This document shows, piece after piece, positions 8,492 through 17,900 of a DNA stretch of 64,000 nt. Source of the stretch: Sulfitobacter sp. CW3 (lineage in GTDB: Bacteria > Pseudomonadota > Alphaproteobacteria > Rhodobacterales > Rhodobacteraceae). Each line of letters opens with the position of its first letter. Within the stretch, counting starts at the first letter, position 1. A program made the translations under genes and the position numbers. The notes under the pieces were generated by a model, which saw only the letters and a list, made by a program, of their open reading frames with translations, was not told where the DNA came from and ran no database searches. Location: the NCBI RefSeq assembly GCF_019392245.1, contig NZ_JAHXRL010000007.1:144828-208827 (forward strand). The letters run 5' to 3'.

Positions 8492-9496
8492 ATGACAAAC
8501 CGACAAATCGTTATCGCCGAACTGCCGACCGATGCCCTGACGCCCGCACATTTCACAGAAACCACAACCGATATGCCCACAGCGGGCGACGGTCAGGTGG
8601 TGCTCAAGGTCATTTTGATGTCCATCGACGCGGCAAACCGGTCTTGGATGAAGGGCGCGACATACCGCGCTGCTGTGAATGCCGGCGACGCAATGCCGAC
8701 ATATGCAATCTGCGAAGTCACCGAAAGCAAATCAGACCGTCTGGCCGTTGGTGATATCGTCGCCGCCGAAGCAACTTGGTCAAATTACATCGTCGCCGAG
8801 GCACGCAAATGCGAAAAGCTGCCCAAAGTACCGGAACTGTCCAACCTGATGTCTGTCTATGGCATTGCGGGCAAGACCGCATTTCACGGGCTGATTTCCG
8901 TTGGCCAACCCATTGCAGGCGAAACCGTGCTGGTATCGGCGGCGGCGGGGTCGGTCGGCGGCTACGTTGGGCAAATCGCCAAGGCGCTTGGGTGCCGTGT
9001 TGTCGGCATCGCCGGTGGCGCTGAAAAATGCAAATGGGTCAAAGAAGAGCTCGGCTTTGACGAGTGTCTTGATTACCGCGCACCGGGCTTGGGCAAAGCA
9101 TTGCGCGCCGCCTGCCCTGATGGGGTCGATGTGTATTTCGACAATGTCGGCGGCGCTGTGTTGGAAACCGCGCTGTTCAGCATGAACGAAAAGGGCCGGA
9201 TCGTCTGCTGCGGCGCGATCAGCCAGTATGATACCGAAACACCAACCGGCCCGCGCAACCTGCCCGGTCTTGTTGTTGTTAAACGGCTGCGCATGGAAGG
9301 CTTCATTGTGATGGACTGGGCCCATGACGATGCCAAAGCCCTGCGCGCGCTGCAGACATGGGTCGCGAATGGTCAGATCAAAGTGACCGAAGACATTGTC
9401 GAAGGCCTTGAGAACGCGCCGCAAGCGTTGATTGGCCTTTTGGCAGGCGACAACAAAGGCAAGCGTATGGTGCGCGTTGCCGCTGATCCAGCATAG
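8492..9496 (+). CDS. NADP-dependent oxidoreductase (leukotriene B4 dehydrogenase/PTGR type)
   Basis: A 334-residue MDR-family protein resembling prostaglandin reductase and curcumin reductase. The dinucleotide motif VLVSAAAGSVGGYVGQIAK (about residues 147-165) and the PTGR-like DVYFDNVGGAVLE and NLPGLVVVKRLRMEGF segments are visible. It starts 18 bp after the preceding MDR gene, with GAAAGGAA upstream of its ATG. Members reduce alpha,beta-unsaturated ketones with NADPH. Together with the previous gene and MaoC, it suggests handling of unsaturated acyl or keto intermediates. The substrate is not known. Confidence 0.9.
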   Translation: MTNRQIVIAELPTDALTPAHFTETTTDMPTAGDGQVVLKVILMSIDAANRSWMKGATYRAAVNAGDAMPTYAICEVTESKSDRLAVGDIVAAEATWSNYIVAEARKCEKLPKVPELSNLMSVYGIAGKTAFHGLISVGQPIAGETVLVSAAAGSVGGYVGQIAKALGCRVVGIAGGAEKCKWVKEELGFDECLDYRAPGLGKALRAACPDGVDVYFDNVGGAVLETALFSMNEKGRIVCCGAISQYDTETPTGPRNLPGLVVVKRLRMEGFIVMDWAHDDAKALRALQTWVANGQIKVTEDIVEGLENAPQALIGLLAGDNKGKRMVRVAADPA

Positions 9497-9508
9497 GAGG
9501 AAACCACC

Positions 9509-9979
9509 ATGTCTTCATTGAAAAAGGCGGTTGAGCACAGCGAAACCCTGATCGGGACCGAAGTCGGGGTATCCGACTGGATCACCGTTGACCAAGAAAT
9601 GATCGATCAATTCGCGAAAACGACTCATGATATGCAATGGATCCACATCGATCCAGAACGCGCCGCCGCAGAAACCCCGTTCGGGGGCACGATTGCCCAT
9701 GGTTTCCTGACATTGTCGCTGGCCAGCCGCTTTGCCTATGATTGCTTTAGCATGATGCCGGGTCAGGTGATGGGCATTAACTATGGCATGAACAAACTGC
9801 GCTTTTTACGGCCTGTGCCTGCCGGATCGCGTCTGCGTGGGCGGTTCACCTTGCAAAAAGTCACAGCCCGCAACGCAACAGACATGCTGCGGGAAAACCT
9901 GCTAACGATCGAGATTGAAGGCGAGGAAACCCCTGCCCTGATCTGCGAATGGCTGGGGCTTGCCGTCTTTAAAGACTAA
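9509..9979 (+). CDS. MaoC family dehydratase (R-specific enoyl-CoA hydratase type)
   Basis: A 156-residue single hot-dog-fold hydratase. The hydratase-2 motif is seen in MQWIHIDPERAAAETPFGG and TIAHGFLTLSLASRF (about residues 47-77), with the catalytic Asp and His in place. It starts 12 bp after the MDR gene, with AGGAGG just upstream. It hydrates trans-2-enoyl-CoA to (3R)-hydroxyacyl-CoA, which would fit the HSD17B4-like SDR of the divergent operon. A stem-loop at 9999-10026 follows it. Confidence 0.92.
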   Translation: MSSLKKAVEHSETLIGTEVGVSDWITVDQEMIDQFAKTTHDMQWIHIDPERAAAETPFGGTIAHGFLTLSLASRFAYDCFSMMPGQVMGINYGMNKLRFLRPVPAGSRLRGRFTLQKVTARNATDMLRENLLTIEIEGEETPALICEWLGLAVFKD

Positions 9980-9998
9980 ACCGTTCTGCATTTGACAC

Positions 9999-10026
9999 AA
10001 AGGTCGCCTTGCACTGGGCGGCCTTT
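9999..10026. terminator. Bidirectional stem-loop between convergent genes
   Basis: The arms AAAGGTCGCC (9999-10008) and GGCGGCCTTT (10017-10026) form a 10-bp stem with one G-U pair and an 8-nt loop. It lies between the MaoC stop and the convergent MFS gene, ending in A or T runs on either strand, as expected for a shared terminator. Confidence 0.65.
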
Positions 10027-10055
10027 GGTATTTCCGGCACGCCAAGGGTACCTGC

Positions 10056-11324
10056 CTATTTGTCGGGGGCTGTCACGGGGCTGGATTGCGCAGCCAACGG
10101 ACCGCATTGCGCCGGCGATTGATCAGGCAGCGGTTTGGCAACAGCCGGACCCAGCCTGTGATACCATGCAAACGCAATACACGCGACAATACCCATGATC
10201 GGGATCAAGGTGCCCATCGCAACAACTGCATCTCCCATCAAGGCACCCAGCGACCCCATCAACAGTCCTGACCCCATCTGAATAAAGCCCAACATCGATG
10301 CAGCGGCACCAGCGGCACGCCCAAATGGCGCAAGGGCGGCTGTCGACATTGCCGGCATCACAAATGCAATCCCGAAGGAATAAACGGCCACGGGGATCAT
10401 CACATGCAAGAAGCTGGGCGACCACATCAGCAGCGTCAATGTCCCCATGCTGCCCAACGCGATAAACACCAGGCCAGGGGCAACCAAAGCATTCGCGCCA
10501 TATCTTTTCATAAGAGTGCGACAGATCAGGGAGGCCGCGAAAAAGCTGCCTGATTGCGCCAGCATCGAGGCCCCGAATTGCGCAGGTGACAGGCCGACCT
10601 CATTCATCAGGATGAACGGCAAAAACGTCGCCTGTGCGTAAACAGCACCCAATGCACCCCCCATGACCAACGACGCTGAAATAAAGTGCTTGTTGGTCAA
10701 GAGCATCTTGTAAGTGCGCCCAAGCGCTGGAAAATTTAGCCGCGATCGGTCGGTGACAACCGTTTCCTTCAACGCGAAAATGACGACCGCGATAATACCG
10801 GCACCAAACACCGTCATTAACAAAAAGATCGACCGCCAGCCAAACAACGGCAGCATCAGCCCACCGATTGTTGGGGCCAGCGCAGGCCCAAGCGCCAGAA
10901 TAATACCAATCAGATTCATGATCCGCGACGACTGGTCATCGGTGAACAGATCGCGCACCAACGCCCGTGAAATCGCCACACCAACCGACGCGCCGATCCC
11001 TTGGACAAAGCGCGCGCCCATCAGAACCTCGACCGACGGGGATAACATCGCTGCCAGACTTGCAACGCAATACAAAGCCATGAATGCAATCGTTACCGGA
11101 CGCCGACCCAATGCGTCAGACAGCGGCCCCGCAACCAATTGCGCGCAGGCAAAACCGCCGAAATATAGCGTCAGGGTCAGCTTGATGACCGATTCAGTTG
11201 ACCCGAAATGGCGCACCAGCTCGGTCATGGCGGGGGTGTATAAGGCCATAGAAACCGGCCCGATGGCCACCAACATCGCGCCAATGATACTGACCCTGCG
11301 TTCGGTCATTAAGGGGGCGGTCAT
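10056..11324 (-). CDS. Bcr/CflA family multidrug efflux MFS transporter
   Basis: A 422-residue, 12-helix drug:H+ antiporter of the Bcr/CflA type. Family signatures include the N-terminal SIIGAMLVAIGPVSMALYTPAM, helix 2 with QLVAGPLSDALGRRPV (motif A), and RALVRDLF after the fourth helix. Its ATG overlaps the stop of the MarR gene by 4 bp (ATGA), so the two are cotranscribed and probably coregulated. Substrates cannot be predicted; members export compounds such as bicyclomycin or sulfonamides, or metabolites. Confidence 0.92.
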   Translation of the reverse strand: MTAPLMTERRVSIIGAMLVAIGPVSMALYTPAMTELVRHFGSTESVIKLTLTLYFGGFACAQLVAGPLSDALGRRPVTIAFMALYCVASLAAMLSPSVEVLMGARFVQGIGASVGVAISRALVRDLFTDDQSSRIMNLIGIILALGPALAPTIGGLMLPLFGWRSIFLLMTVFGAGIIAVVIFALKETVVTDRSRLNFPALGRTYKMLLTNKHFISASLVMGGALGAVYAQATFLPFILMNEVGLSPAQFGASMLAQSGSFFAASLICRTLMKRYGANALVAPGLVFIALGSMGTLTLLMWSPSFLHVMIPVAVYSFGIAFVMPAMSTAALAPFGRAAGAAASMLGFIQMGSGLLMGSLGALMGDAVVAMGTLIPIMGIVACIAFAWYHRLGPAVAKPLPDQSPAQCGPLAAQSSPVTAPDK

Positions 11325-11794
11325 AATGTGTCTTCCGCTTTCGAAGCAGCAACGCGCGGGCCATCGATATTGGCGCGCAGCTTGCGCGCGGTCTCAAGGA
11401 ATGTTTTCCATTCCTCGGGGCAGAGTCCGTTTGAGATCAGATTTTCCGTCCGCTCACCCGCTTGGGCGATCTGCGCCAACGTATCCGCCGCTTTCGGTGT
11501 GAGGGTTACGATCTTGGCCCGGCGGTCTTTTGGATCAGCTTCCCGCGCGACCAAACCGTCTGTCTCAAGCCGGTCAAGAAAGCCGGTCAGGCTCATGGGG
11601 GTCATGCCAAGGCTTTCGGCCAATAGATGTTGGCGGGTGGGACCACACCGGGCCATATGCGCCAAAACGCGGGCCTCGGCCGCTGTAACCGTCAGTTGAC
11701 CCGCTTCGATTTCACGGGCAAACACGCCACGGGTGATCCGCGCAATATCATTAAACAAAAATCCAAAACTATCGGTATCAATCGTTGTACGCAT
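11321..11794 (-). CDS. MarR family transcriptional regulator of the adjacent exporter
   Basis: A 157-residue winged-helix regulator. The region from TVTAAEARVLAHMAR through GMTPMSLTGFLDRLE to the wing VAREADPKDRRAKIVTLT is typical MarR. The ATG at 11794 follows an in-frame TTG one codon upstream. Its stop overlaps the exporter start. A palindrome at 11816-11830, just upstream of the gene, is a likely autoregulatory operator. A MarR-exporter pair commonly responds to the exported compound. Confidence 0.92.
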   Translation of the reverse strand: MRTTIDTDSFGFLFNDIARITRGVFAREIEAGQLTVTAAEARVLAHMARCGPTRQHLLAESLGMTPMSLTGFLDRLETDGLVAREADPKDRRAKIVTLTPKAADTLAQIAQAGERTENLISNGLCPEEWKTFLETARKLRANIDGPRVAASKAEDTL

Positions 11795-11815
11795 CAAGGG
11801 TCCATTATTCTCTTT

Positions 11816-11830
11816 GTAAGCCTGCCTTAC
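11816..11830. promoter_or_regulatory. Candidate MarR operator (GTAAG-N5-CTTAC)
   Basis: A perfect inverted repeat, GTAAG-CCTGC-CTTAC, lies about 22 bp upstream of the marR-exporter start, next to an AT-rich TATATAG segment that could be a -10 box. Size and position suit a MarR dimer. The assignment is inferred from context. Confidence 0.5.
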
Positions 11831-11929
11831 TATATAGCAAGACCTAGCATTTATCCGCCCCCTGTCAAATTTTTATCGTTGAATAATTGGCATCAAATGC
11901 GCTGCATCCCTACCCTGCGCGGTATTTAG

Positions 11930-12916
11930 TCAGCGCAAATCTGAAACCACAAACCGGGCGCGGCTCACAAAGGTATCCCCGGCTTTCAGAAAGCTGGACG
12001 GAAAGCTGGGTTGATTGGGTGTATCCGGCCAGAATTGCGGCTCAATCGCAAGCCCCGCGCAAGGGCGATACGGCGTGCCAAGATGCCCGTTAACCGGCGC
12101 GGTATCGATATGAAGCCCATTATAAACTTGAATGCCCGGTTGGTTGGTCTGAACCTCTAACACGATACCCGACGCTTCCAACCGGCAAACCGTCTGCATC
12201 GGAGCGTTAGAGGCATCAAGGCAGAAATTATGATCCAAAACGGCACCGACATGACGTGGTTGCCGATAATCGAATGCCGTGCCCGCCACCCGTTCGGGCG
12301 AACCGACGGGGATTTGGTCGGCATCGACGGGTAAATACGTATCAGCCAGAACGGTCAGCATGTGATGCGAAAGGTCGGCCTGACCGGACAGGTTCCAGTA
12401 TCCATGGAACGCGGGGCTGAAATACATGTCCGCATCCGACCGCCCTGTAATCTCGATCTCCAACGTGCCCGAGGCGGTCAGACGGTAAACTGCGGTCGCA
12501 ACGATATTTCCGGGAAATCCACCCAGCCGATCAGGGTGTTCAAGAGTTAATTCGCACGCGTCCTCAGACACTTGGGTAAAGGTCCAGTTCCGGTCACTAA
12601 AGCCAGCGCATCCGCTGTGCAGCGTCGTGCAACCGTTTTCGTTCTTGTCCAGATCGAACAATTTACCATTAATCTGCATCCGGCCCTTGGCGATCCGATT
12701 TGCAACCGGCCCAACTATGGCCCCGAAATAGCGCATCTGACCCAGATACGAATCGAGGGTTTCGCCACCCAGAACCAGGCTGTGCTTAATACCCGCCACC
12801 CTATAATCCTGAAGTGTGGCACCCCAAGATAGAACCCGCGCGACGGCCCCACCAGCGCGCAATTCACACGCGTGGACCAGTGTACCATCGAGAAAAACAT
12901 CAAACTTTTCTACCAT
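11930..12916 (-). CDS. Aldose 1-epimerase (mutarotase) family protein
   Basis: A 328-residue GalM-fold protein. The catalytic and binding segments are recognisable: GPVANRIAKGRMQING (about residues 70-85), TTLHSGCAGFSDRNW (about 97-111), and FHGYWNLSG (about 170) with the catalytic His. The Glu near the C-terminus lies in CAGLAIEPQFWPD. It interconverts alpha and beta anomers of hexoses. It stands alone, divergent from the response-regulator gene at 13088, with about 170 bp between the starts; no sugar operon is attached. Confidence 0.9.
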   Translation of the reverse strand: MVEKFDVFLDGTLVHACELRAGGAVARVLSWGATLQDYRVAGIKHSLVLGGETLDSYLGQMRYFGAIVGPVANRIAKGRMQINGKLFDLDKNENGCTTLHSGCAGFSDRNWTFTQVSEDACELTLEHPDRLGGFPGNIVATAVYRLTASGTLEIEITGRSDADMYFSPAFHGYWNLSGQADLSHHMLTVLADTYLPVDADQIPVGSPERVAGTAFDYRQPRHVGAVLDHNFCLDASNAPMQTVCRLEASGIVLEVQTNQPGIQVYNGLHIDTAPVNGHLGTPYRPCAGLAIEPQFWPDTPNQPSFPSSFLKAGDTFVSRARFVVSDLR

Positions 12917-13087
12917 TTAACCACTTATCCTGCTCTTGAGGTCGGCAGGAATTTTGTTCGTATACACAGAGATTCCCTGATAATGTATCAATATTGCCCA
13001 TATTTTGACACGTTTCCCTTACACCTTGTTAACAGATTTAGCGGGGCGTTGATGCTCTGCATGTTAATATTTGGTGGGGCTAGGTAA

Positions 13088-14071
13088 ATGAAAATTCTTG
13101 CGGTTGATGACGATCCAATCATCCTTGAACTGCTCGCGCATTTCATCGAGACAATGACAGAACACAAGCTGGTTATGGCCTCAAGTGCTGATGAAGCCAT
13201 TGAAACGATCAGATCGAATGCGCGTGCGCCTTTCGATTGCTTCTTGCTTGATATCCAAATGCCCGGAACAGATGGCATCGCCCTTGCTGGCAAAATCCGC
13301 GACATGGATAACTATGTCGATACGCCTATCCTGATGCTTACCGCGATGTCAGAAAAAGATTACATCGATGCAGCCTTTGCTGCCGGCGCGACGGATTATG
13401 TGACCAAACCCTTTGAGATGTTCGAACTCAAGGCGCGGCTGGCGCTTGTTGAGCGTGCTTTTTCTGAACGCGAAGCGCGCCCGACCAAGATTTTCGCGGC
13501 CCAGAAAGTGAACCCCAACCAAGGTCGGGGCACACCGCCAATTGATCTGCATAACCCTGTCGCGATCCACGACATCGAAAACCTGATCGATTTCATGGCG
13601 TTCGAAAACTATATCCGCCAGCTTAGCCGGAACGATCTGTTCGGTTCGACCGCCTTTGCCTTTACGATCCGCGGGATTGCACATTATCACGCCACCATGT
13701 CGCCGTTCGAATTCTATTCCGTGCTGACAGATGTTGCTGAAATCATTTCGGACACACTGGGCGACGGCCAGTTCCTGATGTCCTATGCGGGAAACGGTAC
13801 ATTCGTTTGCATCACCGAAGCCGGCTGGCAGCCCGATATGAAGGCGCTTGGCCTTAGCGTGAACCTGACCCTTGCCAAGACTGAACTTTTTGACAACCAA
13901 GGCGAGCGGATTGAACCGCGGGTTTGCGCAGGTAATGCGATTAGGTTAATGTGGAAGACGAGCGCGACCGTTATGGACGCAATTTCCGCAGCACATGCCT
14001 CGTCCGAGGAATCCGTTGCTGCTCATGAACATGCACATAAAAACGCATGGCAAATTGGTCTGACTGCATGA
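13088..14071 (+). CDS. Response regulator with receiver domain and unusual C-terminal output domain
   Basis: A 327-residue protein. Residues 1-125 are a canonical receiver: acidic pocket AVDDDP, phospho-acceptor Asp in FLLDIQMPGTDG, Thr in MLTAMS, and Lys in DYVTKPF. Residues 170-325 form an output domain that is not a DNA-binding domain. Its pattern (SYAGNGTFVCI at about residue 235, after a helix-rich stretch) is faintly like a diguanylate cyclase domain in which RYGGDEF has been lost. I infer a degenerate GGDEF-like fold, with low confidence. The gene overlaps the Hpt gene by 4 bp, so it acts in a phosphorelay with it. Confidence 0.88.
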   Translation: MKILAVDDDPIILELLAHFIETMTEHKLVMASSADEAIETIRSNARAPFDCFLLDIQMPGTDGIALAGKIRDMDNYVDTPILMLTAMSEKDYIDAAFAAGATDYVTKPFEMFELKARLALVERAFSEREARPTKIFAAQKVNPNQGRGTPPIDLHNPVAIHDIENLIDFMAFENYIRQLSRNDLFGSTAFAFTIRGIAHYHATMSPFEFYSVLTDVAEIISDTLGDGQFLMSYAGNGTFVCITEAGWQPDMKALGLSVNLTLAKTELFDNQGERIEPRVCAGNAIRLMWKTSATVMDAISAAHASSEESVAAHEHAHKNAWQIGLTA

Positions 14072-14445
14072 TGCACCAAAAACTCAAACTGCCAGGAATC
14101 GACCGGATCAGAAGTCGGTTTCTTGAGATGTTGAAAACCCGACAGGTTTCAATTGCCGAATATGCACTCGTTGCATGGGAAAGCTATGAACTCGAAGAGG
14201 TCAACGGTAGTTTGACGCTGGCGCGGACGTTGCTGCATCAGATCGCTGGCACTGCCGGTTCTCTTGGTTTTGAGGAACTGGGAAATGAGGCGCGGAGCGT
14301 AGAGACCGAGATTGATGACCATCTAAACGGCCCTGATGCCGACCTAGCCATCTGCCCCGGCCCTTTGTTTTTTCACCTAGATAGCTTTGTGCAACTTTGC
14401 CAAACCGTGCTTGATGCACAGCCGGAAACTGTCGATCCGTCTTAA
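14068..14445 (+). CDS. Hpt domain phosphotransfer protein
   Basis: A protein of about 125 residues with one histidine-phosphotransfer four-helix domain. The phospho-accepting His is in LLHQIAGTAGSLGFEELG (about residues 51-68), a close match to the HxLAGxAGxFG form of the Hpt motif. The start ATG at 14068 overlaps the stop of the response-regulator gene (ATGA). A single-domain Hpt next to a hybrid kinase with a C-terminal receiver provides the missing intermediate of a His-Asp-His-Asp relay. Its stop is only 9 bp from the predicted end of the convergent receiver gene. Confidence 0.85.
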   Translation: MMHQKLKLPGIDRIRSRFLEMLKTRQVSIAEYALVAWESYELEEVNGSLTLARTLLHQIAGTAGSLGFEELGNEARSVETEIDDHLNGPDADLAICPGPLFFHLDSFVQLCQTVLDAQPETVDPS

Positions 14446-14454
14446 CCCGGACCG

Positions 14455-14824
14455 TCAGCCCACCACGGCTCTGATCTGATCCCCCAATGTGATGGGAACA
14501 AAAAGGCTTGCTGATCACATCAACCGCCCCGATCTGACGCAATTCGTCCATCTCGTTTGGTTGCGCGCGCGCTGTCATAAAGATCGCAGGGATCTCTGCA
14601 AATTCGGGCCGTTCACGCAGCCGTTCCAATGTCTGACGACCCGTCAACCCGGGCATCATCATATCAAGCAGTAAAACGTCAGGAATATAATCAAGCGCCC
14701 GCGCAAGAGCGTCTTCACCACTGTCACATTGGACAACCTCAAAACCGCCCGCCATCTCTAGCGCCAGCTCTACGATTTCGCGGATCGACTCGTCATCCTC
14801 AACGTGAAGAATTTTTATCACCAT
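14455..14824 (-). pseudogene. Single-domain response regulator with +1 frameshift near its C-terminus
   Basis: The first 107 or so residues are a complete receiver: HVEDDESIREI, LLDMMMPGLTGRQ with the phospho-acceptor Asp, FMTARA, and DVISKPF. After KPF the frame becomes nonsense and would run on, antisense, through the Hpt gene to 14201. Removing one T from the T5 run (plus-strand A5 at 14500-14504) restores a normal ending, KPFVPITLGDQIRAVVG, followed by TGA at 14455-14457. That gives a typical protein of about 122 residues with a 9-bp convergent gap to the Hpt gene. Either the gene is truly broken or the homopolymer is a sequencing error. Confidence 0.8.
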
Positions 14825-14907
14825 TACCCTCCCAAGTAAAAAAACGTTTGTTATCTAGGGTAAAGCACCGCAATTTGGCTAGGCTTACAACCCACAGCTT
14901 CATTAGA

Positions 14908-17900
14908 CTATGCCCCGTTTTCGGCAAAATTTATAACGCAATCGATGATACGATTCATGTCAGCATGCGATTTCACCATATGCTCGCTGACGCGCTCATC
15001 TTTTGCGCGTACGGCATCAGACGTAAGCACGACGATACGTGCATTCGGTTGTTTCTCTTTTATCTCATCCAGCAAACCGGACGCGTCCCCGTCTGGGACA
15101 GTCCAATCCAGTATGATGACATCCCAAGCTTCGTCCGACAGCAAGCCACGCGTATTTCTGATCCGCGTGACATTATGCACATCCGCATAAGCGCTAATTC
15201 CCGCGCGGATGACTTCGGCAAAATCTTCGTCATCCTCAAGGTGGAGAACCTTTAGCCGCTTGCCCGGGACAGGGCGCGGTAACTTCTCAGCCGCGGGGAC
15301 TTGCCCCTCGGAGAGTTGCGCAATCGGGCAGGTGAACCAAAATATCGTCGGCCCCTCGGGCGTGCTCTCAAATCCGATTTCACCGCCGTGCCGCCAGACG
15401 ATCTCGCGGGTGATGTTCAAACCCAGACCTGTCCCGCCTTTGGCACGTGTATCTGATCCGTCCGCTTGCGAGAAACGTTGGAAAATACGCCCTTTGAACG
15501 ATTCAGGTACGCCTGGCCCGATGTTTTGAACATAGACGACGGCGACATCGTCCCGCTTTTCGACGGTCACAGTCACATCTGTATCTTCATACGAATACTT
15601 GCACGCATTCGAAATCAAGTTGGCCATAACCTGCATCATACGCCCGGAATCCGCGGCGATGTGCAGCTCGTCTTTGGGCAAAACGAGCTCGAGCTTTGTC
15701 TTATGCGTGACAGCGAACGGCATCATTTCGCTTTGCGCAGATTGCACCAGCGCGCAAAGATCGACATCCACCATGCTAAAGCTGATCTCGCCCGAAGAAA
15801 TCTTTTCGAGGTCCAGAATATCGTTCACGATATCCGTCAGCCGGTCGGAATTGGATTGTGCAATCTGCACCAATCGCAAGGCAGATGGGGGCAGCTTGTC
15901 GCGTGCTGCCAGTTCAATCAGGCCCAACGCCCCCTTGATAGATGTAAGCGGCGTGCGCAATTCATGGCTGACCGTTGAAACAAATTCGCTCTTGATCTGC
16001 TCCATCTTCTTTTTGTCGGTAATATCGACGACCTGCGCGATATAAACATAGGACCCTATGTTCTTGTCGTAATTCCACGTGATGTTGAACAAGCCCCAAC
16101 GGTGCCCGCCGCTCTTGTGGCGGATCCTGAACTCCTCGCGATAAACATCTTGGTTACCCGCGCGCACCGTACTCAATACCGCTGCGATCATCCGGTCCAT
16201 GTCGTCTTTGGGGATGATCCTGTCCAAATTGAAATCCTTGAGCATTTCAATATCGGAATAGCCTGTCAGCTCGGTCAATGCGGGGTTCACACCGATGAAA
16301 TACCCACCACTGTTAAGCGTTGCCATCCCCACCGGAGCTGCCTCAAGCACGACGCGGAAACGCTTTTCGCTTGCTTCAAGGGCATTGCGGGAATGTCGCA
16401 GTTCGGTCACGTCGGTCTGCGTGCCGACCATACGCAAAGCATTGCCATCGTCATCGCGCTGCACAACAACGGCATCGGACCGCATCCAGCGCCAGTTGGT
16501 GCCAAACGCCACCCGGTATTCCGCGATAGAACGGACCGTTTCACCCCTGATGCACCGACGGTCGGCTTCTAATAGCATCGTCATATCTTCTGGGTGGATC
16601 CGCTCCATAAAGATGTCTTGGGGGTTTTCGACATCTTGCTTGATATCCATGATGTCGCGCCATGTGTGCGAGACGACAGATCTGCCGGTCTTAAGATCAA
16701 TCTCGAACACACCAATTTGCGAACCGGACAACGCCGCATCAAAGCGCTGTTTGGTGATCACCAGTTCATTCGCAATTTCGACATCTGTCGTCACATCACG
16801 CAAAATCACGGTCGTGCGACGCTTGCCAGAGGACGTAACCCACCCGTTTGTATGCAAATCAATGAACAATTCGCGCCCGGTCATCGTGTGACCTAACCCA
16901 TTATAGTTTGGCCGCGATTCATCTTCGGAAAGCTCCGTAACGAAATCCGAAAAAGACAACCCATGCAGCCCGTCCCGCTTGCCATCAAAACAACTGGTCG
17001 CCGCATGGTTGGCAAATACGATCTTGCGATCTGAGTCCAAAATCATCACGGCGACGACCGTATTCTCGACCAAAGACCGGTTTTCTTCTTCCCGTGCACT
17101 GATCTTTTTCTTCCGTAACGTCGCGATCTCGCGCAGGCTTTCGTTGCGCATTCGCAGGGCACGCATTGCGAATGCCAACATCAAAGAAAGCAGCAGCCCG
17201 CCGACCAGAACCAAAAATGGCGTGCGTGTGGTAAAGGTTTCGTTGAAAAGTTCCGTGCTGTGATAGTGGAGTGTCCACTGCCGGCCGAACATTTCCACGG
17301 TATAATCCGCACTATAAAGCGTATCCGTATATTCGTGTTCATGGCTGCTATAGATCAAAGCATCGTTGTGAGCTGCGATCCCATCATAAACTTCGAAGTC
17401 AAACAGCCTCCCCTCCTCGGGGTTCAATCCTTCCAGCAGATTACGACCGACAAAAGGCGCGTATACCCAACCCTTCAGGTCATCCCCCTCAAAGTACGGC
17501 TGCAGCAAAAGGAAGCCAGGCTGTGCTGTGTCATCCTGCACCAACAAAGTACGCGGAGTGAGCTGCGGCAATCCTGTTTCCCGCGCACGGTCTGCAGTTT
17601 CGCGGCGACCTCGCTCAAAGCTGATATCAAGGCCAACCGCCGCGGCGTTAATGTCCATTGGCGCGATATACTTGATAATGTATTTTATATCGCTTTCGGT
17701 TTCAGGATGCACAGTGAAACTCTGAATGCCCGCTTCACGCATACCCGCTACAAATTCCGGCACCTCATCCGCAGGAACAGGCTCGATAAAGCCAATTCCG
17801 TTTATACCGGGCAAGCTCTCTTTCACATTCAAGCTGCTCGCAAACATTTCGAAATCATCAGCCTCAGTATTTTCTGACGCGCGCATCATGCCCGCAGCGC

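Noticed and set aside
14201..14454. C-terminal extension of the receiver protein, antisense to the Hpt gene
   Set aside because: The extension has no family resemblance and is explained by a one-base frameshift at 14500-14504.
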